A DNA stretch of 64,000 nucleotides. Source: Paracoccus solventivorans. Lineage in GTDB: Bacteria; Pseudomonadota; Alphaproteobacteria; Rhodobacterales; Rhodobacteraceae. Made by a program: the position numbers and the translations under genes. Every line of letters begins with the position of its first letter. The first letter of the stretch is position 1. The notes under the pieces were generated by a model that saw only the letters and a list, made by a program, of their open reading frames with translations, did not search any database and was not told the origin of the DNA. The stretch spans positions 27,362-91,361 of the forward strand of contig NZ_FRCK01000012.1 of NCBI RefSeq assembly GCF_900142875.1, read 5' to 3'. Positions 1 through 11,680 of this stretch are shown one piece after another.

Positions 1-787
1 CGTCGAGCACGATCAGCGGCGCCTTGCCGCCCAGTTCCAGCAGGCAGCGTTTCAGATGCCGGGCGGCGATTTCGGCGACCAGCCGCCCGACCCGGGTCGA
101 GCCGGTGAAGTTGATCCGCCGCACCGCCGGGTGGGCGATCAGCGCCTCGACCACCTCCTGCGCGTGTTCGGGGGCGTGGGTGACGATGTTCAGCACCCCC
201 TCGGGTAGCCCGGCATCGGCGAGGATGCGCCCGATCAGCAGATGGGTCTGCGGGCAGATTTCCGAGGCTTTCAGCACCACGCTGTTGCCGCAGGCCAGCG
301 CCGTGGCGACCGCCCGCATCCCCAGCACGAAGGGCGCATTCCACGGCGCCATCGCCAGGCAGACCCCGACCGGCTCGCGAAAGGCGAAGCTGAGGCCCAA
401 GGGGTCGCGCTGTACCGTACCGCTGGCCTGCGTCACCATCGCGGCGGCGTTTTCCAGATGCTGGCGCCCGATATCCAGGTTGAACCGCACCCACAGCGGC
501 GTCGCTCCGATCTCTGCCTGCATCGCGGCGGCAAGCCGAGGCTCATAGGCGGCGACCAGCTCCGCGGCGCGGGTCAGGATCTCGCGCCGGCGGGCGGGCG
601 GGGTGCGGGACCAGTCGGCATGGGCGCGCGCGGCGCGGCTGGCGGCCAGCACCGCCTCGCGCCGGCGGCAGGCGGGCGCGGTCGAGGCGACCAGCCCGGT
701 CGCGGGGTCCAGGCGCTGGAACTCGGCCGCCGTCGCGGTGGCGGCGCCCGTCCCCGGCCGGGCGCGGGCCTGCATCGATCCTGTCAT
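1..787 (-). CDS. Aldehyde dehydrogenase, 5' part (vanillin/benzaldehyde dehydrogenase-like)
   Basis: NAD(P)-dependent aldehyde dehydrogenase that would oxidise an (aromatic) aldehyde to the acid. Only the N-terminal 262 codons lie in the window; the gene runs off the left edge, so the catalytic Cys is not seen. Visible family motifs are APWNAPF with the following cofactor-binding stretch, FTGSTRVGR, and ELGGKAP, which holds the general-base Glu. The start is ATG at 787 behind an AGGAGGG ribosome site. The phrasing LPEGVLNIVTHAPE is typical of vanillin/salicylaldehyde dehydrogenases, and the neighbours degrade 4-hydroxybenzoate and protocatechuate, so an aromatic aldehyde is the likely substrate. 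The exact substrate is inference. It is divergent from the AraC-type regulator at 902, which may control it. Confidence 0.88.
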   Translation of the reverse strand, partial: MTGSMQARARPGTGAATATAAEFQRLDPATGLVASTAPACRRREAVLAASRAARAHADWSRTPPARRREILTRAAELVAAYEPRLAAAMQAEIGATPLWVRFNLDIGRQHLENAAAMVTQASGTVQRDPLGLSFAFREPVGVCLAMAPWNAPFVLGMRAVATALACGNSVVLKASEICPQTHLLIGRILADAGLPEGVLNIVTHAPEHAQEVVEALIAHPAVRRINFTGSTRVGRLVAEIAARHLKRCLLELGGKAPLIVLD

Positions 788-901
788 TGCGCCCTCCTGT
801 CGCCGGGTGATTGCGTGCGGCCTGTGCCGATCAATGAACGCTACATGGTTGCCCGGCGTCGCGTAATGTCGTTTCATGGCAGTTAATTGTGAGTTTCTGG
901 C

Positions 902-1807
902 ATGATCGCGCCCCAAAACCCCGCCTCCGCCCGGCTGGACCAGCTGGTCCGGGCCGAGCCGCTGCCTGCGGCACTGCGCCGCACGGCGATTCGGCCCGGG
1001 CGCGGCAGCTACGCGCCCTTCACCCATCTGTTGCTGCTGGACCACGGCGAGATCGGCATCGAGACGGCCGAGTCCGCCCGCCAGATCGAGGGGCCCGCCG
1101 CCGCGATCCTGCCGCCGGGCGAATCATTGCTGTTGCAGCTTGGCCCCGGCTGCGGCGGCTGGCTGCTGGGGATGGCGCCCTCGATGTGGGCCGCGGCGGT
1201 GGGGGTGCGGGCGGAATCCGAGTTTCTCGTCCCCATCGGCACGCAGCTGCTGATCGCGCCGGGCCTGTCCGAGGCAACCGCCCCCGACCCGTTCCTGCTG
1301 GCCGAGCGGATCGGGGACGAGCTGTCGCGCAGCGCTGTCGGGGCACAGATGGCGGTGCTGGCCTGCCTGCGGCTGATCCTGCTGGACATCTGGCGCGGCA
1401 GCGACATCCAGACCGGGCTTGTCGGCCGGGGCAACGAAATCCACGTGCTGCAGGCGTTCCGGCGGTTGGTCGAACTGCATTTCCGCAGCCGGCTGGGGGT
1501 CCGCGACTATGCCGGGCTGCTGGGGGTCAGCTATGAGCGCCTGCACCGGATCTGCCGGCGCAACCTGCAACGCTCGCCGCTGCAGCTGATCCATCGGCGG
1601 ATGATGCGTGAGGCGGCGGACTGGCTGGAGCGTTCGGGCCGCTCGGTCCAGCAGATCGCGCATCTGCTGGGTTTTCACGACAGCGCCGAGTTCAGCCATT
1701 TCTTCAAGCGCAACAGCGGGCTGTCGCCCTCGGCCTATCGCCAGCAGGTCCGCAACCAGAGCACCGCGTCGCGCCCCGCCACCACCTCCTTTGCGGATTG
1801 GCCGTGA
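902..1807 (+). CDS. AraC/XylS-family transcriptional regulator (PobR/HpaA-like)
   Basis: 301 aa. The C-terminal third carries two helix-turn-helix units: about residues 200-222 (DYAGLLGVSYERLHRICRR) and 249-281, ending in GLSPSAYR, the AraC family signature. The RSPLQLIH linker resembles PobR/HpaA-type activators of hydroxybenzoate or hydroxyphenylacetate genes. The N-terminal part looks like a cupin-type effector-binding domain but has low similarity to anything I can name. It diverges from the aldehyde dehydrogenase (114-bp gap) and converges with pcaQ, the stop codons being 2 bp apart. The ribosome site before ATG 902 is weak. It may activate the dehydrogenase or, as a PobR-like protein, pobA; the sequence does not decide. 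Confidence 0.85.
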   Translation: MIAPQNPASARLDQLVRAEPLPAALRRTAIRPGRGSYAPFTHLLLLDHGEIGIETAESARQIEGPAAAILPPGESLLLQLGPGCGGWLLGMAPSMWAAAVGVRAESEFLVPIGTQLLIAPGLSEATAPDPFLLAERIGDELSRSAVGAQMAVLACLRLILLDIWRGSDIQTGLVGRGNEIHVLQAFRRLVELHFRSRLGVRDYAGLLGVSYERLHRICRRNLQRSPLQLIHRRMMREAADWLERSGRSVQQIAHLLGFHDSAEFSHFFKRNSGLSPSAYRQQVRNQSTASRPATTSFADWP

Positions 1808-1809
1808 TC

Positions 1810-3990
<2,181 letters not shown>

Positions 3991-3991
<1 letters not shown>

Positions 3992-4771
3992 TGCAGACGA
4001 TCCAGGCAAACGGGGCAGAGCTGCATGTCGCGGTGTCGGGGCCGGACACCGGCCCGGCGGTGGTGTTTGCAAACTCTCTGGGCACCGACCTGCGGGTCTG
4101 GGATGCGCTGATCCCGCATCTGGCGCCGGGGCTGCGGCTGGTGCGCTATGACAAGCGCGGCCACGGGCTGTCCGAGGAAACCCCCGGCCCCTACAGCATC
4201 GAGACGCTGACCGACGACGCCGCAGCGCTGATTGCGGCGCTGGGTCTGGGGCGGGTGGTGTTCGTGGGCCTGTCCATCGGCGGGCTGATCGGCCTGTCGC
4301 TGGCCGACCGCCATCCGGGGCTGCTGGCGGGGCTGGTCGTCTCGAACTCGGCCGCCAGAATCGGCGATGCGGCGATGTGGAACGCAAGGATCGCGGCGAT
4401 CCGCAAGGACGGGCTGGCCAGCATCGCCGCCCCCACGATGGAGCGCTGGTTCTCGCCCGCCTTCCGCGCTTTGGGTCGCGATGCGGTCTGGGCGCGGATG
4501 CTGTCCCGGCAGCCGCAGGGGGGCTATGTCGCCTGCTGCCAGGCCATCGCCGGGGCCGACCTGACCGATACCGCCCGGGCGCTGGACCTGCCGGTGCAGG
4601 TGATCGCGGGCGGGCTGGACGGCTCGACCCCGCCGGATCTGGTGCAGGCCACCGCCGCGCTGATCCCCGGCGCGCGCTTCGACCTGATCCCAGGGACCGC
4701 GCATATCCCCTGCGTCGAGGCGCCCGCCGCCCATGCCGCCATTCTCAACCGTTTTTTCAGGGACATCGGCC

Positions 4772-4779
<8 letters not shown>
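3991..4779 (+). CDS. pcaD: 3-oxoadipate enol-lactonase
   Basis: 262 aa alpha/beta hydrolase that opens 3-oxoadipate enol-lactone to 3-oxoadipate, the last ring-derived step of the protocatechuate branch. The nucleophile elbow GLSIGG is at about residues 92-97, the acid in GGLDGSTPP near 209, and the catalytic His in GTAHIPCVE near 236. The N-terminal NSLGTDLRVWD is characteristic of PcaD. It overlaps pobA by one base and pcaC by eight, consistent with a single coupled transcript. The order pcaD-C-H-G matches the Agrobacterium/Rhizobium type operon rather than the Pseudomonas scatter. Confidence 0.96.
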
Positions 4780-5879
<1,100 letters not shown>

Positions 5880-5880
<1 letters not shown>

Positions 5881-6590
5881 TGAAGATCGTCGACGCGCTG
5901 GCCAACCGCCCGCACTACCTGCCGGAAACCGCCTCGCAGACCGCCGGGCCCTATGTCCATATCGGGCTGGCGCCGGGGGCTGCCGGCTTTCGGATCTTCG
6001 ACCGGGAACTGGGCTGGGACATCGCCGGGCCGAATGCGGCGGGTGAGCGCATCCGGGTCGAGGGGCTGGTGATCGACGGCAGCGGCAGCCCGGTCAAGGA
6101 CGTGCTGATCGAGGTCTGGCAGGCCAATGCCGCCGGCATCTACGCCCACCCCGAGGGCGGCGGCGAGGTCGAGGACGGGTTTCGCGGCTGGGGCCGGGTG
6201 ATCACCGATTTCGAGACCGGCGAATGGGGTTTCGACACGGTGAAACCCGGGCCGGTGCGGGCGCGGGGCCGCATGGAATCGGGCGTGGCCCAGCGGGTGC
6301 GCGACAGCCATCCCGACTGGCAGGGCCGCGCGCAGGAAGACAACGTGCCGATGGCGCCGCACCTGAACCTGTGGATCGTCGCCCGGGGCATCAACATCGG
6401 CCTGAACACAAGGATGTATTTCGACGACGAGACCGCGGCCAATGCCGCCGATCCGGTGCTGAATCTGATCGAATGGGAACGCCGCCGCGCCACGCTGATC
6501 GCCAGGCGCACGGTCCGCGACGGCACCCCGGTCTATCGCTTCGACATCCGCTTGCAGGGCGAGGACGAGACGGTGTTCTTCGATGTCTGA
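5880..6590 (+). CDS. pcaG: Protocatechuate 3,4-dioxygenase alpha subunit
   Basis: 236 aa, somewhat longer than the roughly 200 aa of classical PcaG. The extra length lies around residues 125-165, a loop rich in Arg/Asp after VRARG. The intradiol fold motifs are ASQTAGPYVHIGLAPG at the N-terminus, IEVWQANAAGIY and APHLNLWIVARGI. The PcaH-type metal ligands are missing, as expected for the non-catalytic alpha subunit that completes the active-site pocket. The ATG overlaps the pcaH TGA by one base, and the last eight bases overlap the following BKACE gene. Confidence 0.95.
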
Positions 6591-7431
6591 TCCGGCCGGC
6601 AAGCCCTGCATCATCTGCGTCGCCATCACCGGCAGCCTGCCGACCAAGGCCGACAACCCGGCGGTGCCGATCACCGTGGCCGAGCAGATCGAATCGACGC
6701 ATGAGGCGTTCGAGGCCGGGGCCGCGATCGCCCATTGCCACGTCCGCGACGATCAGGGCCGCCCGACCAGCGACCCCGACCGCTTTGCCGCGCTGAAAGA
6801 GGGGCTGGAGAAACACTGCCCCGGCATGATCGTGCAACTGTCGACCGGCGGACGCTCGGGGGCGGGACAGGCGCGGGGGGCCATGCTGCCCTTGCGCCCC
6901 GACATGGCCTCGCTGTCGGTCGGGTCCAACAACTTCCCGACCCGGGTCTATGAAAACCCGCCGGATCTGGTGGACTGGCTGGCCGGGCAGATGCTGGACT
7001 ACGGGGTGAAACCGGAAATCGAGGCTTTCGATCTGTCGCATATCCTGCAGGCGAAGCTCATGGCCGAGGACGGGCGGCTGGCGGGCACCCCCTATGTGCA
7101 GTTCGTGATGGGGGTGAAAAATGCCATGCCCGCCGACCGCGACGTGTTCGACTATTACATCCACACGGTGAAGCGGCTGTTCGGCGCGGATGCGCCCTGG
7201 TGCGCGGCCGGGATCGGGCCGAACCAGATCGTGCTGAACGAATGGGCGATTGTCGCGGGCGGGCACGCGCGCACCGGGCTGGAAGACAACGTGCGGCTGG
7301 ACCGGACCACGCTTGCACCCTCGAACGCGGCGCTGGTGGCCCGTGCGGTCGAGCTGTGCGGGAAATACGAACGCCCGGTTGCCACATGGCAGCAGGCGCG
7401 GCAGATCCTCGGGCTGCGGATGCCGCGATGA
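6583..7431 (+). CDS. Beta-keto acid cleavage enzyme (BKACE, DUF849), probably acting on 3-oxoadipate
   Basis: 282 aa protein of the BKACE family (prototype Kce, 3-keto-5-aminohexanoate cleavage enzyme). These enzymes use a Zn ion to transfer acetoacetate out of a beta-keto acid plus acetyl-CoA, leaving a new acyl-CoA. The HCH of AIAHCHVRDDQGRPT supplies the metal ligands; LSTGGRSG, SLSVGSNNFP and CAAGIGPNQI are family segments. Its place between pcaG and pcaB, with overlaps on both sides, argues that the substrate is 3-oxoadipate, giving succinyl-CoA and acetoacetate. That would replace the CoA-transferase PcaIJ and thiolase PcaF, neither of which is in the window. The family is firm; the substrate is inference. 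Confidence 0.88.
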   Translation: MSDPAGKPCIICVAITGSLPTKADNPAVPITVAEQIESTHEAFEAGAAIAHCHVRDDQGRPTSDPDRFAALKEGLEKHCPGMIVQLSTGGRSGAGQARGAMLPLRPDMASLSVGSNNFPTRVYENPPDLVDWLAGQMLDYGVKPEIEAFDLSHILQAKLMAEDGRLAGTPYVQFVMGVKNAMPADRDVFDYYIHTVKRLFGADAPWCAAGIGPNQIVLNEWAIVAGGHARTGLEDNVRLDRTTLAPSNAALVARAVELCGKYERPVATWQQARQILGLRMPR

Positions 7432-8729
7432 CCACGGGCACGCTGCTGGGGCAGCTTTACGGCGATGCGGAAATGGCGGCGATCCTGTCGGATCGGTCCG
7501 CCATTGCCGCCATGCTGCGGGTCGAGGTGGCGCTCGCGCGCGCGCAGGCCGATCTGGGGGTGATCCCGGCCGCGGCGGCCGAGGCGATCGCGCAGGCGGC
7601 GGCGGCCCTCGACCCCGACCCGGCAGAGCTTTCCGCGGCGGTGGCGGTGGCGGGCATCCCCGCGCAGCCGGTGATCGCGGCGCTGAAATCCGCGGCGGGC
7701 GAGGCCGGGGGCTTCGCCCATTACGGCGCCACCTCGCAGGATATCCAGGACACCGCGCTGGCGCTGCAGCTGGTGCAGGCGCTGGACCTGCTGGACGCGC
7801 GGCTGGGGCAGCTGGCAGCGCTGCTGGCGCAAAAGGCCGCAGATCACGCCGAACTGCCGATCCCGGCGCGCACCCGCCATCAGCTTGCCGCGCCGACCAC
7901 GCTGGGCGCCAAGATCGCGGTCTGGCAGGGGATGGCGGTGCGCAACCGCCAGCGGCTGGCGCAGCTGCGTCCGCGGCTGCTGCTGCTGTCGCTGCACGGC
8001 GCGGCGGGGACGGAAGCGGCATTCTCCGGCCACGGCCCGGCGCTACGCGCGGCGATGGCGGCGGCGCTGGGGCTGGGCGTGCCGGGCGGCCCCTGGCACG
8101 CGGCCCGCGACGGCATCGCGGAACTGGCTGGCTGGCTGTCGCTGGTCACCGGCGCATTGGGCAAGATGGGCCTCGACCTGATCCAGCTGGGGCAAAGCGA
8201 GATCGCCGAGGTCTCGGCCGGGGACGCCGGCGGCTCGTCCACCATGCCGCAGAAACAGAACCCCGTCGCGGCCGAGGCGCTGGTGACGCTGGCGCGGCTG
8301 AACGCGGGCGATCTGGCCGGGATGCATCAGGCGCTGCTGCACGCGCAGGAACGCGACGGCAGCGCGCTGGGGCTGGAATGGACCCTGCTGCCCGCGATGC
8401 TGGAACGCACCGCCGCCGCGCTGCGCATCGGCTGCGCGCTGGCCGCGACGCTGGCGCCACGCCCCGACCGCATCGCCGCCAGCTTCGCCGCCGACCGCGG
8501 CCGGATGGCGGCCGAGGCCGCGGGCTTCCTGCTGGCCCGGACCATGCCACGCGAGCGGGCGCTGGCCATCGTCGCGCAGGCGCTGGCGCAGCTCGACGAC
8601 GGCAAGGCCGCGACGCTGGCCGAGGCGCTGGCGCATCTGGCCCCCGGCCGCGACTGGGCTAGGGCGCTGCGCCCCGAAAACCTGACCGGCGCCGCGCCCG
8701 ACCAGGCCCGCGCCGCAACACCGGACTGA
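7428..8729 (+). CDS. pcaB: 3-carboxy-cis,cis-muconate cycloisomerase
   Basis: 433 aa member of the fumarase/aspartase superfamily. It cyclises 3-carboxy-cis,cis-muconate to 4-carboxymuconolactone. The superfamily signature GSSTMPQKQNP is at residues 268-278, and the upstream HYGATSQDIQDTAL and RTRHQLAAPTTLG motifs are the other two conserved blocks. The ATG at 7428 overlaps the TGA of the BKACE gene (ATGA). The C-terminal domain after residue 350 is Ala-rich and normal for bacterial PcaB. It sits downstream of the BKACE gene rather than next to pcaG, then 22 bases separate it from the TRAP transporter genes. Confidence 0.95.
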   Translation: MTTGTLLGQLYGDAEMAAILSDRSAIAAMLRVEVALARAQADLGVIPAAAAEAIAQAAAALDPDPAELSAAVAVAGIPAQPVIAALKSAAGEAGGFAHYGATSQDIQDTALALQLVQALDLLDARLGQLAALLAQKAADHAELPIPARTRHQLAAPTTLGAKIAVWQGMAVRNRQRLAQLRPRLLLLSLHGAAGTEAAFSGHGPALRAAMAAALGLGVPGGPWHAARDGIAELAGWLSLVTGALGKMGLDLIQLGQSEIAEVSAGDAGGSSTMPQKQNPVAAEALVTLARLNAGDLAGMHQALLHAQERDGSALGLEWTLLPAMLERTAAALRIGCALAATLAPRPDRIAASFAADRGRMAAEAAGFLLARTMPRERALAIVAQALAQLDDGKAATLAEALAHLAPGRDWARALRPENLTGAAPDQARAATPD

Positions 8730-8751
8730 ACGAACCAAACGGGAGGAAACC

Positions 8752-9777
8752 ATGAAAACCCTGATCCTGTCGGCCATCGCCTCGCTGTCGCTGGGCGGCG
8801 CGGCATCCGCCGCCGAGGTGACGCTGCGCGTCCACCACTTCCTGTCGGCCGAGGCGCCGATGCATACCGAGGTGCTGGTCCCCTGGGAAAAGACCGTCGA
8901 GGAACAGTCGGGCGGCCGCATCGACGTGCAGCTGTTCCCCTCGATGCAGCTGGGCGGCAAGCCGCCGCAGCTGTTCGACCAGGCGCGCGACGGCATCGTG
9001 GACATCTCGTGGACGCTGCTGGGCTACACCCCCGGCCGCTTCCCCATCGCCGAGGTGTTCGAGCTGCCGTTCATGTCCGGCACCGCCGCCCAGACCACCG
9101 CCGCGCTGCAGCAGTTCCAGGCGAAATACCTGGGCGAAGAGCTGGCGCAGGTCAAACCGCTGCTGCTGCACGCGCCGGCGGGCTACAAGTTCCACATGCG
9201 CAGCGATCCCATCACCTCGCTGGCCGATCTCAGGGGCAAGAAGATCCGCGCCCCCTCGCGCGCGATGACCGACGCGCTGAACGCGCTGGGGGCCACCGCG
9301 GTCGGGATGCCGGTCCCCGAGGTCGCGCAGGCGCTGACCACCGGCGTGATCGACGGCGCCCAGATCCCGTGGGAAGTCGTCGGCTCGCTGCGGGTCGAGG
9401 AAATCACCAAGGCGCACACGGAAATCGGCGTCGAGAACGGCGGCATGTCCACCGCCGTGATGGCGCTGGTGATGAACCGGGCGAAATACGACGCCCTGCC
9501 CGACGACCTGAAGAAGGTGATCGACGACCACAGCGGCGCGGCGCTGGCCGCACTGGCGGGCGAGGCGTTCGATCGGGTCGAGGCCGAGGAACGGCAGAAA
9601 TACCTGGACGCCGGCGCGCAGATCAACGTGATCCCGGCCGACCAGCTGGGCGACTGGCGCGAGGCCGTGCAGCCAGTGGTCGACGGCTGGGTCAAGGCGA
9701 TGGACGGGCGCGGGCTGGACGGGCGGGCGATGCTGGACGACGCGCAGGCCATGCTGGCCGCGGCGCAGGCCGAATAA
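8752..9777 (+). CDS. TRAP transporter substrate-binding protein (DctP family)
   Basis: 341 aa periplasmic receptor. The signal peptide is residues 1-21, with cleavage after GGAASA-A. The DctP fold follows, with GRIDVQLFPSMQLGG, FELPFMSG, LRGKKIRAPSRAMTDALNALGA and PVPEVAQALTTGVIDGA; the Arg in IRAPSR is the usual carboxylate-binding residue. A good ribosome site, GGGAGGAAACC, precedes ATG 8752. It is co-transcribed with the pca genes, so the ligand is probably an aromatic or ring-derived carboxylate such as 4-hydroxybenzoate or protocatechuate; this is context only. Confidence 0.93.
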   Translation: MKTLILSAIASLSLGGAASAAEVTLRVHHFLSAEAPMHTEVLVPWEKTVEEQSGGRIDVQLFPSMQLGGKPPQLFDQARDGIVDISWTLLGYTPGRFPIAEVFELPFMSGTAAQTTAALQQFQAKYLGEELAQVKPLLLHAPAGYKFHMRSDPITSLADLRGKKIRAPSRAMTDALNALGATAVGMPVPEVAQALTTGVIDGAQIPWEVVGSLRVEEITKAHTEIGVENGGMSTAVMALVMNRAKYDALPDDLKKVIDDHSGAALAALAGEAFDRVEAEERQKYLDAGAQINVIPADQLGDWREAVQPVVDGWVKAMDGRGLDGRAMLDDAQAMLAAAQAE

Positions 9778-9794
9778 GGGACCGCGAGGGCGAG

Positions 9795-10316
9795 ATGACC
9801 AAAGCCGAACCCCTGACCGAACATGCCCATCCGGTGCCGGTGCCCGGCTGGCTGGTCACCCTGTGCCGCTGGTTCGCCACCCTCGGCGGCACCGCCCTGC
9901 TGGCGATGATGCTGATGACCGTGACCAGCGTCACGCTGCGCTCGGTCCTGGGCTGGCCGATCCCCGGCGATTTCGAGCTGGTCGAGGTGCTTTCCGCCAT
10001 CACCGTGTTCTGCTTTCTGCCCTGGTGCCAGATCGTCGGCGGCAACGTGCTGGTGGATTTCTTCACCATGAAGGCGGGGCCGCGGGTCAACCATGCGCTC
10101 GAAGCGCTGGGGGACTTGGTGTATCTGGCGATCGGGGCGCTGCTGACCTGGCGGCTGTGGCACGGGGCGGTGGATTTCCACGCTTACGGCGAGCAGACCA
10201 TGGTGCTGCGCATCCCGATCTGGTGGAGCTTCGTCATCGCCATGCCGGCCATGGCGCTGCTGATCGTGACCACCCTGTTCACCCTGCTGGGCCATGTCAG
10301 AAAGGCCGCCGCATGA
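9795..10316 (+). CDS. TRAP transporter small membrane subunit (DctQ family)
   Basis: 173 aa with four predicted membrane helices at about residues 28-50, 63-83, 105-125 and 143-165. This is the DctQ layout. LGWPIPGDFELVEVLSAITVFCFLPWCQ is the conserved second-helix region. It starts 17 bases after the receptor gene behind a GAGGGCGAG ribosome site, and its TGA overlaps the ATG of the large subunit gene. The protein bridges the periplasmic receptor and the DctM permease in the inner membrane. Confidence 0.92.
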   Translation: MTKAEPLTEHAHPVPVPGWLVTLCRWFATLGGTALLAMMLMTVTSVTLRSVLGWPIPGDFELVEVLSAITVFCFLPWCQIVGGNVLVDFFTMKAGPRVNHALEALGDLVYLAIGALLTWRLWHGAVDFHAYGEQTMVLRIPIWWSFVIAMPAMALLIVTTLFTLLGHVRKAAA

Positions 10317-11632
10317 CCGGGATCGCCGCCGGGCTGACGGGTTTCGCGGTGCTGCTGGCGCTGATGGCCATCCGCATTCCGATTGCGGTGGCGATGCTGA
10401 CCACCGGCATCGTGGGCTATGGGCTGGTCAGCGGCTGGATGCCGCTGCTCGCCTTTCTCAAGACCAACACCTATTACCAGTTTTCCACCTATTCGCTGTC
10501 GGTGATCCCGCTGTTCGTGCTGATGGGCGAGTTCGCCACCCACGCCGGGATGAGCCGGGCGCTCTACCGCGCCGCCGCGGCCTTCATGGGGCATCTGCGC
10601 GGCGGGCTGGCCATGGCCTCGATCGGGGGCTGCGCGGCCTTTGGCGCGATCTGCGGCTCGTCGCTGGCCACCGCCGCCACCATGGGGCAGGTCGCCCTGC
10701 CCGAGATGCGGCGCTACAACTATTCCGGCGCGCTCGCCACCGGCTCGCTGGCGGCGGGGGGCACGCTGGGGATCCTGATCCCGCCCTCGGTCATCCTGGT
10801 GCTTTACGCGCTGATGGCGGAACAGAGCATCGCCAAGATGTTCGTCGCCGCCATGGTGCCGGGGGTGATCGCGGCACTGGGCTACATGCTGGCAGTCGCC
10901 ATCTTCGTGCGCCGCCGCCCCGAGGCCGGCCCCGCCGGCCCCCGCGCCAGCTGGTCCGAGCGGCTGGAGTCGCTGCAGGAAACCTGGTCGATCATCCTGA
11001 TCTTCGGCGTGGTGATCGTCGGCATGTATCGCGGCTGGTTCACCCCCACCGAGGGCGCGGCGGTCGGCGCCTTCGGCGCCTTCGTGCTGGCGGTGGTCAA
11101 GGGCGGGATGCGGCTGCGCGGGGTGGTGCAGTGCATCCTGGGCACGGCGCGGACCTCGGGGATGATCTTCCTGATCATGCTGGGGGCCGAGATGTTCAAC
11201 GCCTTCCTGTCGGCCACGCAGACGCCCATGCTCGCCTCGCAGATGATCGTCGAGGCGGGGCTGTCGCCGCTGATGGTGCTGGCGGCGATCCTGCTGCTGT
11301 ATCTGGCGATGGGCTGCGTGATGGATTCCATGTCCATGCTGCTGCTGACCATCCCGATCTTCTACCCGATCATCGCCGGGCTGGATTTCGGCATGGGCCG
11401 CGAGGAGACACTGATCTGGTTCGGCATCCTTGCCGTGGTGGTGGTCGAGGTCGGGCTGATCACCCCCCCGGTCGGGATGAACGTGTTCGTCATCAACGGC
11501 CTGGCCCGGGACGTGCCGATGTGGGACAGCTTCCGCGGGGTGATGCCGTTCCTGATTTCGGACCTGCTGCGCATCGTGCTGCTGGTGGCGTTTCCCGGCA
11601 TCACCCTGGGGCTGGTGCGGGCGCTGGGGTAG
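10313..11632 (+). CDS. TRAP transporter large permease subunit (DctM family)
   Basis: 439 aa polytopic inner-membrane protein with about 12 hydrophobic helices. It is the secondary transporter core that couples Na+ or H+ influx to substrate uptake. Family stretches seen are SVIPLFVLMGEFATHAGM, AAFGAICGSSLATAATMG (the first conserved binding loop), LAAGGTLGILIPPSVILVLYA, and PPVGMNVFVINGLA near the C-terminus. The ATGA overlap with the DctQ gene shows coupling. It is the last gene of the aromatic operon; a GC-rich hairpin follows 13 bases after the stop. Confidence 0.95.
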   Translation: MTGIAAGLTGFAVLLALMAIRIPIAVAMLTTGIVGYGLVSGWMPLLAFLKTNTYYQFSTYSLSVIPLFVLMGEFATHAGMSRALYRAAAAFMGHLRGGLAMASIGGCAAFGAICGSSLATAATMGQVALPEMRRYNYSGALATGSLAAGGTLGILIPPSVILVLYALMAEQSIAKMFVAAMVPGVIAALGYMLAVAIFVRRRPEAGPAGPRASWSERLESLQETWSIILIFGVVIVGMYRGWFTPTEGAAVGAFGAFVLAVVKGGMRLRGVVQCILGTARTSGMIFLIMLGAEMFNAFLSATQTPMLASQMIVEAGLSPLMVLAAILLLYLAMGCVMDSMSMLLLTIPIFYPIIAGLDFGMGREETLIWFGILAVVVVEVGLITPPVGMNVFVINGLARDVPMWDSFRGVMPFLISDLLRIVLLVAFPGITLGLVRALG

Positions 11633-11645
11633 CGTGAGACCGGGC

Positions 11646-11664
11646 GGGGCGGCGCTTCCGCCCC
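11646..11664. terminator. Hairpin between the aromatic operon and the convergent glycosyltransferase gene
   Basis: Perfect 7-bp stem GGGGCGG/CCGCCCC with a CGCTT loop between two convergent stop codons. There is no T-run on either side, so it is at best a weak or Rho-assisted terminator. Confidence 0.4.
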
Positions 11665-11680
11665 ACCCCGGCCGCGGCGA

